DNA of 64,000 nucleotides from Aquisphaera giovannonii. Its GTDB lineage: Bacteria > Planctomycetota > Planctomycetia > Isosphaerales > Isosphaeraceae. The notes beneath the pieces were generated by a model that was given only the letters and a program-made list of their open reading frames with translations, had not been told where the DNA came from and searched no databases. Location of the stretch: positions 7,626,001 to 7,690,000 of the forward strand of contig NZ_CP042997.1 of NCBI RefSeq assembly GCF_008087625.1, written 5' to 3'. Below are positions 1 to 8,672 of the stretch, piece by piece; position 1 is the stretch's first letter, and the number at the start of each line of letters is the position of its first letter. The position numbers were made by a program, and so were the translations under genes.

Positions 1-222
1 GTGCTCCGCGAGATCGACCAGAAGCTGGCCGCGGGGCTCGGCGGCCTGGACCTCGACCGCGAGCTCCAGCGGCTCCGCAACATCGAGCACAAGGTCGTCT
101 GGGTCGAGGTCCCCCTGAGCTACATGGAGGAGTTCTATCAGCTCCGGATGCACCTCTCGATGATGCAGCAGCGTCTCCTCGACCTCCGGGACCGGGGAGA
201 GCCGGCCGACGAGCCCTCGTGA
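1..222 (+). CDS. C-terminal part of an unrecognised protein (cut by window edge)
   Basis: An open frame runs from the first base to a TGA at 220-222. The GTG at base 1 may simply be an internal valine, so this is probably the 3' end of a gene starting upstream. The 73 visible residues are charged and helix-prone (Leu, Glu, Arg and Gln rich), with a Met/Gln-rich stretch near the end, as in a coiled coil or helical bundle. No family is recognised. Third codon positions are almost all G or C, which supports real coding. Confidence 0.55.
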   Translation: MLREIDQKLAAGLGGLDLDRELQRLRNIEHKVVWVEVPLSYMEEFYQLRMHLSMMQQRLLDLRDRGEPADEPS

Positions 223-253
223 GACTCGCGGCCACTTATCGCCTGTTGGGATC

Positions 254-526
254 ATGATGATTCGAGCATGGCTAGCCGCCCCCCTTCTCCCGGGCGCCCT
301 CGCTCCCGCGACCCCGGCCGGGGAGCGGATCGCAGCCTGGCTCACCGGCCCGTCGGGCTCGGCACGGTTCGAGTCGCAGCCCGGGCCTCAGACCGCGTGG
401 CCGGATCCTGCGACTCCCGTCATGGAGGTCGATCCCGGGACGACTCATCAGTCCATCGACGGCCTCGCCAACCGAACGCGCCAGCAGCCTACGAATCCCG
501 TCACGCATCAATGCGCGCACCATTAA
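254..526 (+). pseudogene. Truncated GH30-like glycosidase N-terminus (relic)
   Basis: The first ~25 residues resemble a short signal peptide (Met-Met-Ile-Arg, then Ala/Leu/Pro). Residues 29-70 read like the start of GH30 glucosylceramidase-type proteins: a WLTGP segment, then EVDPGTTHQSIDG at 58-70. Family members continue with a Phe-Gly-Gly/Ala core, whereas here the similarity stops at about base 464 and the frame runs into an unrelated basic tail ending at 526. A full GH30 enzyme is over 400 residues; none of the barrel or its catalytic glutamates is present. I infer a gene broken by deletion or insertion, with the hairpin repeat just after the break. The GH30 link is recognised by eye only. 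Confidence 0.4.
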
Positions 527-544
527 GGTCTCAGCCCCGCCGCC

Positions 545-570
545 ATGGCTCCCCAGCCATCCGGGACGAG
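545..570. repeat. Hairpin repeat, copy 1
   Basis: ATGGCTCCCCAGCCAT at 545-560 is a perfect 6-bp inverted repeat with a CCCC loop, followed by CCGGGACGA. A second copy lies at 8552-8576 in another intergenic gap. The two differ at two positions in about 25 bases. One difference (C to T) turns a G-C pair of the stem into a G-U pair, so pairing would be kept in RNA. Weaker similarity extends about 40 bases upstream in both copies (a TTAA followed by a C-rich run). Confidence 0.45.
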
Positions 571-988
571 CCGCCGTCGAAGCCCGGTGCATTCGACGCA
601 AATTCAATTTGCATTGTGAGTTCGATGAGCGCGCTCTTGATGCGACGTAAACTGCTGGCCAGACAACAAGCCTTGCCCGTCGCTTAATTCGTGAAACCAA
701 CCCACCTCGCAGAATGACTCAGGCGGACAGTTCAAAATTCCGATCGAATTACTAGACAATGATCTTGACCAAGTCGGTCGGAATAGAGAGTATGTCCGCA
801 CGACGCCCCACGAGTCCTTGCTCGCGTGGCGAGTGCGGTTCGGTGTTGGACCTGGGTGAGGGCCGCCGGCAATCGAGCTCCGACCGAGCGGAGTCGGGCC
901 GAGATCCGGCCAGGATGGAGCGGGCTCCCGCCGTCCCGAGGGAAGGGAACCGGCGTGGGGGTCGCGCACAATCGAGGGGAATGGTTCC

Positions 989-1483
989 ATGGTCGGCGTG
1001 CCCAAGCACGAGAGCGAAAGTCGGGGGCCCGGACGCCTCGCCGGCGTGAGGAGTCGACGGCGAAACTTGCTGCGGATGGCCGCCCTGCTGGCCCCGCTGA
1101 TCGCGGTCGCGGGATGCTCCGGCAACGACGGCCGGGTGGCCGTCTACCCGGTCAAGGGGAAGGTCACGGTCGGGGGCGAGGTGCCGGAAGGGGCGCTGGT
1201 CGTCCTGCACCCGACGGGCGGCGCCGGGGCCACGGAACACTCCCCCTCGGGAAAAGTGAAGCAGGACGGCTCGTTCAGCCTGACGACCTACGAGGCCGAG
1301 GACGGGGCGCCAGCGGGCAATTACGTGGCGACCATCCAGTGGAACAAGCTCATCAAGAAGGGGAACGACTTCGTGGCCGGCCCGAACGCCGTCGCCAAGG
1401 AGTACGGCAGCAAGGACAGCTCCCCGTGGCAGGTCACGGTGGAGTCGAAGCCCAACGAGCTGCCGCCCCGCGAGATCAAGTGA
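989..1483 (+). CDS. Exported lipoprotein, carboxypeptidase-regulatory-like
   Basis: 164 residues. A basic N-region (RSRRRNLLR) precedes a hydrophobic stretch and the lipobox AVAGC, with the lipidated cysteine at about residue 43. The mature part starts [10 protein letters not shown] and looks like a short beta-sandwich of the carboxypeptidase regulatory or transthyretin-like type common in planctomycete lipoproteins. The start at 989 is preceded by AGGGGAA at good spacing; Met30 is an alternative but would shorten the signal peptide. The gene sits 56 bases upstream of a DUF1559 gene in the same direction, a frequent planctomycete pair, so co-transcription is likely. Substrate and role are unknown; a surface or periplasmic structural role is inferred. 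Confidence 0.8.
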   Translation: MVGVPKHESESRGPGRLAGVRSRRRNLLRMAALLAPLIAVAGCSGNDGRVAVYPVKGKVTVGGEVPEGALVVLHPTGGAGATEHSPSGKVKQDGSFSLTTYEAEDGAPAGNYVATIQWNKLIKKGNDFVAGPNAVAKEYGSKDSSPWQVTVESKPNELPPREIK

Positions 1484-1539
1484 CAGCGAACATTCGGGTC
1501 AACGAACGGTCCACGAAACAAGCCAGTACGGAGAATCCC

Positions 1540-2547
1540 ATGAATTCGGCACGTCGCCGCGGTTTCACGCTGATCGAGCTGCTCGTCGTCATCGCCATCA
1601 TCGCCGTGCTCATCGCCCTGCTCCTGCCGGCGGTCCAGTCGGCCCGCGAGGCCGCCCGCCGCGCCCAGTGCGTCAACAACCTCAAGCAGCTCGGCATCGC
1701 GGTCCACAACTTCCATGACGTCAACACCCAGCTCCCCTCCAGCGACCGCCCGGCCGGGGCCACGACGCTGCCCCGCATCGCGGCGCTGACGTTCATGCTC
1801 CCCTTCCTGGAGCAAACGAACGTCTTCAACGCGTACAACCAGTCGGCCAACTGGAGCAGCCCGGTCAATTCGACGTCCTCGCTCAGGAAGATTGCCACCT
1901 TCCTCTGCCCCTCCTCCGCCTACCAGGATGTCTTCGACGGCGACCCGAACCCGCCGATGACGTGGGCCGCGAACGTCACGCCGCCGACCGACTACTCGCC
2001 CACCATCGGCGTCGATCGCCGGCTGGGCGCAGGGTATCTGGGCCTCCCCGTGGCCGCGGGCGACACGACGACCATCGGGGCCTGGACGGGCATGCTGCCG
2101 AAGAACAGCAAGTCGCGACTCTCGAACGTCACCGACGGCCTGTCCAACACCATCGCCTTCGCCGAGTCCGCCGGCCGCCCGTTCGTCCTCCGCAAGGGGG
2201 GCAAGGTCTCCTCTTCCGACCTGATCAACCACCGGGTCAATGGCGGCGGTTGGAGCCGCCCGGCGAGCGACTTCAGCGTCGACGGCTCGAGCGCCGACGG
2301 CTCCATCATCCCGGGCCCCTGCCCGCTCAACTGCACCAACGGCGACGACATCGGCGGCCAGACGTTCCCCTACACCTATTACGGCTCCGAGGGCTCCAGC
2401 GAGGCGTACGCCTTCCATCCCGGCGGGGCGAACTTCCTGATCGGCGACGGCTCCGTCCGCTTCATCAAGGAGACGGTCACGATGTCGATCTTCGCCCAGC
2501 TCGTCACCCGGGCAGGCGGCGAGGTCGTCAGCGCCGACTCGTACTGA
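1540..2547 (+). CDS. DUF1559 prepilin-like protein
   Basis: 335 residues. The N-terminus has the type IV prepilin cleavage/methylation motif ([17 protein letters not shown], about residues 8-23) followed by a long hydrophobic helix and the basic QSAREAARR segment. The C-terminus has the planctomycete H-x9-DG motif ([14 protein letters not shown] from about residue 292). The family is massively expanded in planctomycetes and is thought to form pseudopilin-like or surface structures through a type II secretion-like system; the exact function is unknown. The start is placed at ATG 1540 because the prepilin leader follows directly; the open frame extends further upstream only as an overlap with the lipoprotein gene. 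A strong hairpin lies 40 bases after the stop. Confidence 0.9.
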   Translation: MNSARRRGFTLIELLVVIAIIAVLIALLLPAVQSAREAARRAQCVNNLKQLGIAVHNFHDVNTQLPSSDRPAGATTLPRIAALTFMLPFLEQTNVFNAYNQSANWSSPVNSTSSLRKIATFLCPSSAYQDVFDGDPNPPMTWAANVTPPTDYSPTIGVDRRLGAGYLGLPVAAGDTTTIGAWTGMLPKNSKSRLSNVTDGLSNTIAFAESAGRPFVLRKGGKVSSSDLINHRVNGGGWSRPASDFSVDGSSADGSIIPGPCPLNCTNGDDIGGQTFPYTYYGSEGSSEAYAFHPGGANFLIGDGSVRFIKETVTMSIFAQLVTRAGGEVVSADSY

Positions 2548-2587
2548 GTCGCCCCGGCGGGCGACCGCGACAGGCCCGGCCGGCGAC

Positions 2588-2629
2588 GGGGCCATCGGCA
2601 CCTCCTCTCCCGAGGGTGTCGATGGCCCC
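2588..2629 (+). terminator. Terminator-like hairpin after the DUF1559 gene
   Basis: GGGGCCATCGGCACC at 2588-2602 pairs with GGTGTCGATGGCCCC at 2615-2629 around an 11-base loop; 14 of 15 pairs are Watson-Crick and one is a wobble. There is no U-tract after it, as is common in very GC-rich genomes. It lies between the DUF1559 stop at 2547 and the next gene at 2804. Confidence 0.5.
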
Positions 2630-2803
2630 GCCCGCGCGCCCGGCGACCGAACGTCGCCTCGGGCGAGGTGTCCCTCGGGAGTTCGGGAGTTCATCTCGCC
2701 GGGCCCAGCCTTGACGGCGGCATTTGGGGCAGATACAAGCAATCTCCGCGGCGAAGAGCCTCGTCCCGCATCCAGGGCGCCCGGTCGCGGGCGTTGGGCC
2801 CCG

Positions 2804-4177
2804 ATGGACCGTCGAATCGGAGCCCGGCTGGAGGGTTACTTCTGGCTGGTCGTGCTGGTCGTCCACGCGATCGCCGCGGCCGCGGGGTGGTGGCTCAGGG
2901 CCGGCGGATTCCCCTGGGACCATCCGCGATTCTGGCTCCACCGGGGTCTGCCCGCGATCGGCCTCGGCTGGACGCTCGCCGGCCTCGTCGCCCTCCACCG
3001 GCGACGCGAGGGCGTCCTGGCCTTACTGCTGCCGGCCTACCCGGCGGCGTGGGGGGCCGCGGCCGTCACCGCGAAGTCCGGCTTCCCGATCACCTTTCGA
3101 ACCCTATGGCTCGCACCGCTCGCCGCCTCCGCGGTGATGAGCTCGGCGCTGATCCTCCTGCTCATCCGGGCGGCGGAGCGACGCTCCTGGCCACTCGCGA
3201 TCGTGGCGGCCGCCGCCTCGGCCATACTCGGCTCGTGGATGGCCATCTCCCTGCGAGCCGATCCTCCGGGGACGCACCCACGCGGCGAGGCGACGGCCGT
3301 CGTGCTCCCCGAGCCGGCGCAAGGCGGGGTGGCGTCGCGTCCCCCGGGGGGGCTGCTGCGTCTCGGGCCCGACGCGGCCGTCTACGCGTCGGAGGGTTCG
3401 ATCATCGCCACTCCCGCGACGCTCAAGATCGAGGTCCATCCGCTGCTGCGGTTCCTGAGCCTGTCACCGGACGGATGCTGGGTCGTCTTCAACACCGCGA
3501 TGCAGCGTGAAGGGCCGGAGCCCCGTCTCGACGCGGTGCGCGAGGCCGGTGAGGGTGTGCGGGAGCTGACCTATCGGTTCCCGGGCGTGGGCTCCGCGCG
3601 GATGATCGTCACGCCCGACAGGCACACGAGGTGGCTTTACGTCGACGCCGCCACGACCATCGACCGCGACGTCGACTCGCACCTGAACTCGTACTGCGAC
3701 GTGGAGGTCCGGGGGCATCGGCGGCTGTCGCTGAGTTTCTCGCCATGCGACTGGGCGAGGATCGAGGTCCTGCCGTTCGGCTACCCTTCCGGCCGGCCGC
3801 TCCGCTTCGCGTACGTGGACGAGGCCCGGAGGTTCGTGGTGGCGGAGGCGGCGAGCGGCGAGAAGGGCCCGTTCCGGACGCTCGCGGAAGGCTACCTGCG
3901 CCATGGCGAACCCCTGACGATCACCTTCTACGACGAGGACCGGGCGTCGGGCCGGGTGACGCTGCGGGATTGGTCGACCCAGCTCGACACGGGCCTGTTG
4001 CCGACTGCGGGCTGGGGCGTGCCCAACAATGCGATCGAGTTCAGCCTGTCGTCGCCCGACCCGGCCTCGCCCGCGTCGGTCTTCGCGACGCTCGCCGCGA
4101 CCTCGGTCGGCCGGGGGTGGGATTGCGTCGGGCACGCGTCGGGGACCTACCGGAACCGGGTCGAAATCGGCCCGTGA
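2804..4177 (+). CDS. Membrane protein of unknown function
   Basis: 457 residues from ATG 2804 (starting MDRRIGARLEGYF); an upstream in-frame ATG at 2711 would add a charged tail without family support. Five hydrophobic segments lie in the first ~150 residues (for example YFWLVVLVVHAIAAAAGWWL and LAPLAASAVMSSALILLLI), followed by a soluble domain of about 300 residues rich in beta-type sequence (SPDGCWVVFN, RWLYVDAATT, LTITFYDED). The C-terminal part recalls repeated beta-strand folds but no family is recognised. It stands alone between a terminator-like hairpin and the DUF1080 gene. The soluble domain could be cytoplasmic or periplasmic depending on helix number. Confidence 0.7.
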   Translation: MDRRIGARLEGYFWLVVLVVHAIAAAAGWWLRAGGFPWDHPRFWLHRGLPAIGLGWTLAGLVALHRRREGVLALLLPAYPAAWGAAAVTAKSGFPITFRTLWLAPLAASAVMSSALILLLIRAAERRSWPLAIVAAAASAILGSWMAISLRADPPGTHPRGEATAVVLPEPAQGGVASRPPGGLLRLGPDAAVYASEGSIIATPATLKIEVHPLLRFLSLSPDGCWVVFNTAMQREGPEPRLDAVREAGEGVRELTYRFPGVGSARMIVTPDRHTRWLYVDAATTIDRDVDSHLNSYCDVEVRGHRRLSLSFSPCDWARIEVLPFGYPSGRPLRFAYVDEARRFVVAEAASGEKGPFRTLAEGYLRHGEPLTITFYDEDRASGRVTLRDWSTQLDTGLLPTAGWGVPNNAIEFSLSSPDPASPASVFATLAATSVGRGWDCVGHASGTYRNRVEIGP

Positions 4178-4330
4178 GGGGCCCTCGCGGGCGAGAGTCC
4201 ATCCATCAGGACCGCGGGATATGTCTCGCAGTCCGGGTCGTTCCTTGCCCCGCGCCCTCCCATGCGCTACGATGGGCGCGATGGGCCGTTGAGGCGGCGA
4301 CCCGGCACCTGGGACGAGAGGAGCGACCCC

Positions 4331-5122
4331 GTGGAAGATCTGCGATTCGACCGGAGGATCGGCCTCCGAATGGGCCTGGCGACGGGCGTCGCGGCCGCCC
4401 TCTTCGTGGCGGCGATCGCGCCGGCGAGGGCCGACGACGAGGCGGCGCCTCCGGGATTCGTCTCGCTCTTCAACGGGAAGGACCTCGCCGGCTGGAAGGT
4501 CCCGGAGGGGGACAACGGGCACTGGAAGGTGGTCGACGGGGCGATCGACTACGACGCGATGAGCGAGGCGCCGGGAGACAAGAGCCTCTGGCTCGACCGC
4601 GAGTTCGTGGACTTCGAGCTCCGCCTGGACTGGCGGATCAAGGAGGCGCCCTACATCAATCGGGGTATCCCCTACATCCTCCCGGACGGGACCCACGCCA
4701 AGGACGTCCACGGCCGGGAGTTGAAGCTGGCGCTGCCGGATGCGGACTCGGGCGTCTACCTCCGGGGCAGCGGCAACCATCAGGTCAACATCTGGTGCTG
4801 GCCGATAGGCTCCGGCGAGATGTACGGCATCCGGACCAACCCGGCCACCCCGCCCGCACTCCGGGCGGCCGTCACGCCGAGGCACCAGGCGGACCGGCCG
4901 ATCGGCGAGTGGAACCGGTTCGAGATCCGCGTGAAGTGCAACACCGTGACGACCATCCTCAACGGCGTCCTCGTGGTCCCGACCGTCGCGATCCCTGACC
5001 TCCCGCCCCGCGGCCGGCTGGCACTCCAGCACCACGGGCTGAAGCGGAACGGCGAGTGGGCCGGCCCGCCCAGCCTCCTTCAGTACAAGAACATCTACAT
5101 CAAGATTCTGAATGAGAAATAG
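4331..5122 (+). CDS. DUF1080 protein (3-keto-disaccharide hydrolase domain)
   Basis: 263 residues from a GTG at 4331, which follows GAGAGGAG at good spacing. A signal peptide ends near residue 34 (PARA-DD). The DUF1080 fold begins with the signature LFNGKDLAGW at about 46-55 and continues with LWLDREFVDFELRLDWR, DSGVYLRG and a C-terminal ALQHHGLK...YKNIYIK segment, covering the complete concanavalin-like jelly roll. The family is now called 3-keto-disaccharide hydrolase after members that cleave 3-keto-glycosides; activity here is inferred from the fold. Export suggests periplasmic or surface carbohydrate processing. A second paralogue lies at 37336-37971. Confidence 0.85.
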   Translation: MEDLRFDRRIGLRMGLATGVAAALFVAAIAPARADDEAAPPGFVSLFNGKDLAGWKVPEGDNGHWKVVDGAIDYDAMSEAPGDKSLWLDREFVDFELRLDWRIKEAPYINRGIPYILPDGTHAKDVHGRELKLALPDADSGVYLRGSGNHQVNIWCWPIGSGEMYGIRTNPATPPALRAAVTPRHQADRPIGEWNRFEIRVKCNTVTTILNGVLVVPTVAIPDLPPRGRLALQHHGLKRNGEWAGPPSLLQYKNIYIKILNEK

Positions 5123-5246
5123 CGCCCGCCGGCGTCCCGGGGGCGGCGACGGCGTCTGCCCCCCCGCCCGGCCCGGCCGCGGCCTCGTGAATTCGCGACG
5201 ACGCGACTTGCGGCGGATAGCACGTGCGGAAGCACAGGAGCCCGAC

Positions 5247-6032
5247 ATGGCCGATATCCTGGAAGGAAAGGTCGCGGTGATCACCGGAGGGGCCACCGGG
5301 ATCGGCAAGGCGGTGGCCACGCGGCTGGCGGCCCGCGGCGCCAAGGTCGTGATCGCGGGCCGCGACCACATCCGCGGCAAGACGTCCGCCACCGACCTGG
5401 CGAAGCAGGGCTACGACGTCAAGTTCCTGCGCACGGACGTGAGGATCGAGAACGCCATCGCCACACTCTTCGAGGAGGCGATCGACCTCTACGGCGGCCT
5501 CGACCTGCTCTTCAACAATGCCGGCATCGAGGGCGTCCTCGGCCCCATGTCCGCGAGCGACGAGGAGATCGTCGACGACGTCCTCGCCGTGAACATCAAG
5601 GGGGTCTTCCTCTGCATGAAGGAGGTGCTGCCGCTGTTCTGCCGCCAGGGGGGCGGCATCATCGTCAACACGTCCTCGTTCGTCGGCACCGTGCTGCCGT
5701 TCCCGAACGCCGTCCTCCTGGGCGCGACCCAGGCCGGCGTGATCAGCATGACGCAGTCGGTCGCGGCCGGCTACGCGGGGGAGAACATCAAGGTCTATGC
5801 GGTCTGCCCCTGGCTCACGGACACGCCCATGATGGACCGCCTGGCGCACCATAAGGATGCGGTGAAGGACGAGCTGGCCATGATGAACCCGAGCGGCCGC
5901 GCCGCCCGGCCCGAGGACGTCGCCAACGTCGTCCTGGCCATGTTCTCCGGCGACCCGGGGTTCCAGTCGGGCGACGCCGTGCTGGTGGACCATGGCGGGG
6001 CCACGCAGAAGATCCGGCCGATGTCCGCCTGA
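5247..6032 (+). CDS. SDR-fold protein lacking the catalytic Tyr and Lys
   Basis: 261 residues, normal SDR length. The cofactor motif ITGGATGIG (residues 12-20) and the NNAG motif (90-93) are intact, and SS at 143-144 matches the catalytic serine region. The segment that should read Y-x-x-S-K reads L-G-A-T-Q (158-162), so the catalytic tyrosine is Leu and the lysine is Gln. The C-terminus GFQSGDAVLVDHGG resembles the usual SDR end. Nucleotide binding looks preserved, while ordinary dehydrogenase chemistry is unlikely. The start at 5247 sits 7 bases after an AGGAG. It converges on the phosphoesterase gene with only 21 bases between stops. It may be a binding or regulatory SDR, or a decaying gene. 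Confidence 0.85.
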   Translation: MADILEGKVAVITGGATGIGKAVATRLAARGAKVVIAGRDHIRGKTSATDLAKQGYDVKFLRTDVRIENAIATLFEEAIDLYGGLDLLFNNAGIEGVLGPMSASDEEIVDDVLAVNIKGVFLCMKEVLPLFCRQGGGIIVNTSSFVGTVLPFPNAVLLGATQAGVISMTQSVAAGYAGENIKVYAVCPWLTDTPMMDRLAHHKDAVKDELAMMNPSGRAARPEDVANVVLAMFSGDPGFQSGDAVLVDHGGATQKIRPMSA

Positions 6033-6053
6033 CCCGGATCGTCCCGCCCGGCG

Positions 6054-7982
6054 TCATTCCACCGCCCGGGTGCCCTCGCTGGCGATCTCCTCCAGGCGGC
6101 CCTCGGCGCGGCGGGACAGGACCATGCCGTCCACCTGCTCCCCTTCGCCCGTCCACGACCGATACGTCAGCTTCCGCGTCACGTCGTCGATCTCGATCGT
6201 CTGGTAGGTCGAGGTCCCCGTGAAGCCGACCTCGATGTAGTCGCGCGGGGGCTGGTCCACGAATTTGTCGCCGGCGACGGAGACCACGTAGACGGTCCCC
6301 TCCTCGGAAGCCGAGGCCCGGCGGTTGCCTCGCATCGGATAGGTCCGCAGGTAGGCATGGTCGTGGCCCTGGAGGACGAGGTCCACGCGGTGGCGATCCA
6401 TGATCGGCACCCAGCGCTCCCGGAGGTTCGGCGAGTCCCGCCAGGGGTGCGACGGGTAGACCGGGTGGTGGAACATGACGATCTTCCAGCCCGCCCGGGT
6501 CCGCGCCAGCGCCTCGTCCAGCCATCGGGCCTGGAGCTCGGCCGAGGCCGGGTCCGAGACCGCCAGGGTGCTGTCGAGGACGGCGATGAACGCGTTGCCG
6601 GCCTCGAAGTGATAGACGAGCCCCGGGTCGATCCCCGCCGGGCCGTTCCGCGGCAGGGCGAAGTTCGCGCGGTAGAGCTGGGGCCCGCGGTCCAGGTACT
6701 CATGGTTGCCCACGCAGGGCATGACCGGCACGCGGTCGAAGAGGTCCCGCGCGCGGAGGAAGAAGTGGTCCCAGTTCGTCCGCTCGTTGCCGCGATCGAC
6801 GAGGTCGCCGGCGAGGAGGACGAACTCGATCCCCGGATGCCTGCGGTGCGCGGCCATCAGCCGCTTGCCCCAGTCCTCGAGCCCCGTCTGAGCGTCCCCC
6901 ATGTACAGGAACTCGAGCCGGCCGGGCCGGCCCTTGGCCGTCTTGGTGGCCCGCCAGGGCCCCCACCCTCCCGCCGAGCCGTCGCCCAGCGAGTAGAGGT
7001 AGACCGTATCCTCCTGGAGCCCCTTCACCTCGACGGAATGACGGCGTACCAGGGGGTCGTTCAGGACGTTGGACGTGTCCAAGAGCCGGGAAGTCCCCTC
7101 GATCACGCGGGCCGACGAGAGGTCCGGGTCGCGGTTCTCGTCCGGCTCCGCCGACTCGAACCGGGCCGCGACGAGGCGGAGCATCGACCTCTGCACCTCC
7201 GGGGCGGTCCGCCAGCCCCAGACCAGTTCGTGGGCCGGATCGGCGCCGTAGGCGAGGGTGACCTGGTCGGGCCTTCCGGATGAGGGCACGTGCGTCTTCC
7301 ACACCCTGCCGGTCGCGAGCACGGTCGAGTGCCGACCGTCGTGGGCCGGCTGGAGGGCGACGGCACCCTGGAGGCCGCGCGGCAGGTTCTCGATCGGCCG
7401 ACGCAGGTCGGACGACGCGCTCACACCCGGCCCGGCCACGACGAGACGCCAGGCCTGCCGGCAGTCCTCGGACAGCTCCACCTCGGCAGCTTCCAGGGGC
7501 GGCGAGCCGGCCTTCGCCCGCACGAAGGCGACGTAATGGGCCGCGGGCGAGCGGTCCAGGCCGTTCACCCCCAGGCCGATCCAGCCCGCGGGGAAGTCCT
7601 TGCGGTAGACGCTCCAGCGGCTGCCCTCCACTTCGAGCCCATCCCCATCCTCGATGAAGCCGCGATCGCGGATCCAGAAGGGGACGGAGGACGGCGGCGC
7701 GGCGACGGCCACGGCGACGGGCCGGTCCACTCGGAACCGCAGGTAGGCTCGCCCCAGCGCGTCGCGTTCTGCACGGTCGAGGAAGGCCAGCAAGGCCGGC
7801 CCGCGGGCGGCGAGCTCGGTCAATCGCGTCTCCGAAAGGCTCGCCCCGAGCCGTCGGCCGACATCCCGCATGGTGCGAGCGGCGTCGGGCAGCTCCTCAA
7901 CGGGGACGTCCGGCCTGCAACCGGCGAACAACCCCGCGAGCAGCACGCAGACCGCCCCCGATTTTCGCGTCCATGCGCTCAT
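6054..7982 (-). CDS. Lipoprotein metallophosphoesterase, purple acid phosphatase-like
   Basis: 642 residues from ATG 7982; a longer frame upstream lacks support, whereas this start gives a lipoprotein signal with LLAGLFAGC (Cys22). Residues from about 235 to 350 look like the beta-sandwich that precedes the catalytic domain in purple acid phosphatases. Calcineurin-like metal motifs follow in order: GDAQ (about 362-365), GDLVD (392-396), GNHE (425-428), a histidine in FHHPVYPS and GHDHAY. The protein should hydrolyse phosphate esters outside the cytoplasm, anchored to a membrane. The N-terminal ~200 residues are of unknown fold. No partner gene is adjacent, so a role in phosphate scavenging is an inference. 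Confidence 0.88.
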   Translation of the reverse strand: MSAWTRKSGAVCVLLAGLFAGCRPDVPVEELPDAARTMRDVGRRLGASLSETRLTELAARGPALLAFLDRAERDALGRAYLRFRVDRPVAVAVAAPPSSVPFWIRDRGFIEDGDGLEVEGSRWSVYRKDFPAGWIGLGVNGLDRSPAAHYVAFVRAKAGSPPLEAAEVELSEDCRQAWRLVVAGPGVSASSDLRRPIENLPRGLQGAVALQPAHDGRHSTVLATGRVWKTHVPSSGRPDQVTLAYGADPAHELVWGWRTAPEVQRSMLRLVAARFESAEPDENRDPDLSSARVIEGTSRLLDTSNVLNDPLVRRHSVEVKGLQEDTVYLYSLGDGSAGGWGPWRATKTAKGRPGRLEFLYMGDAQTGLEDWGKRLMAAHRRHPGIEFVLLAGDLVDRGNERTNWDHFFLRARDLFDRVPVMPCVGNHEYLDRGPQLYRANFALPRNGPAGIDPGLVYHFEAGNAFIAVLDSTLAVSDPASAELQARWLDEALARTRAGWKIVMFHHPVYPSHPWRDSPNLRERWVPIMDRHRVDLVLQGHDHAYLRTYPMRGNRRASASEEGTVYVVSVAGDKFVDQPPRDYIEVGFTGTSTYQTIEIDDVTRKLTYRSWTGEGEQVDGMVLSRRAEGRLEEIASEGTRAVE

Positions 7983-8320
7983 GACACGCCGCCCCACCTC
8001 AGGTCTTCCATGACCGACTCGAGGCCATAGATACTCGATCACCAGGTGTTTGGTAATCCCGGTTTCCAGATAAGCTGAGCCCATCGTAGCGGCATCCCGG
8101 ACCCCGGAAGCCGCGGAGCAGCCATTTCGCCCTCGCCCGCGAGCAGTCCACCCCTCACAAACCCGGCTTGGGTTCGATCGTCGCGAGCGGGCAAACGAAA
8201 CAGGTGCCCTATCTTTCTTTCTGGCAGGAACTTAAAGTTAACGCGAATGGTCTTGCCCGCGATAATTCTAAATGCTCAAGCCCCAACTTGAGACTTCGCC
8301 CGGGAATCCATGAACACATG

Positions 8321-8490
8321 ACCACCCGCGTGAGCGGGTGGTTCGGACGGGCGAAGCCTCCAGCCTCCGGCGTTCGCCGGATCTGCGGGGACCGACCAAG
8401 GCCCACGGGAGGAGGCTCGTCCTCGCCTCGATCCCCGGCGTACCGGGTCGCACGGTCATGCAAGTCTTGGAGGGTTCGCCCGTCCGAACC
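8321..8490. repeat. Nested inverted-repeat element, candidate structured RNA
   Basis: Three structures are visible. (1) ACCACCCGC 8321-8329 pairs perfectly with GCGGGTGGT 8334-8342 across a GTGA tetraloop. (2) A 22-base arm at 8340-8361 pairs with 8469-8490 with a single mismatch, enclosing about 107 bases. (3) Inside it, TCCGGCG 8366-8372 pairs with CGCCGGA 8375-8381, and AGCCTCC 8362-8368 can alternatively pair with GGAGGCT 8411-8417. The arms have no continuous open frame. It could be a non-coding RNA, a cis-regulatory leader or a decayed miniature inverted-repeat element; the sequence does not decide. Confidence 0.45.
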
Positions 8491-8551
8491 GCGATCTGAC
8501 GATCGTGGTCAATCGTGCATGCGGGGCGCTGCCCACTGTTAACCTCCCCGT

Positions 8552-8576
8552 GATGGCTCCCCAGTCATTCGGGACG
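8552..8576. repeat. Hairpin repeat, copy 2
   Basis: ATGGCTCCCCAGTCAT followed by TCGGGACGA matches the copy at 545-570 with two substitutions. The stem keeps 6 pairs if one G-U is allowed. It lies 60 bases after the large inverted-repeat element and about 100 bases from the end of the minus-strand zinc-ribbon gene. Confidence 0.45.
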
Positions 8577-8672
8577 ATGCCCCGAACTTGCCCTGAACCA
8601 ACAACAGAAGTCCGCGTAGGGAAAGGTTTTTCGCCGGCAACCTGGGCAATCGCGATGCCCAATCGCTCGTTT

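Larger units (their letters stand above)
223..988. other. Gap with a gene relic and a repeated hairpin
   Basis: This 766-base gap holds a truncated GH30-like reading frame at 254-526 and a copy of a hairpin repeat near 545-570, both listed separately. The stretch 595-800 is AT-richer than its surroundings and probably contains the promoter of the lipoprotein gene at 989. A weak candidate is TTGACC at 765-770, a 17-base spacer and GAGTAT at 788-793. No other convincing gene is seen. Confidence 0.5.
7983..8672. other. Long gap with nested inverted repeats
   Basis: About 690 bases without a convincing gene on either strand. The stretch 8195-8290 is AT-richer. A dense set of inverted repeats lies at 8321-8490 and the second copy of a hairpin repeat at 8552-8576, both listed separately. 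The promoter of the minus-strand phosphoesterase should lie near 7983-8100 but no clear -35/-10 pair was found. Confidence 0.5.

Noticed and set aside
826-1539. Upstream extension of the DUF1559 gene
   Set aside because: It overlaps the lipoprotein gene out of frame and the prepilin leader must be N-terminal, so the start is at 1540.
8165-8185. tRNA T-loop-like sequence (GGGTTCGATC)
   Set aside because: No acceptor stem, anticodon arm or 3' CCA-compatible end can be built around it.
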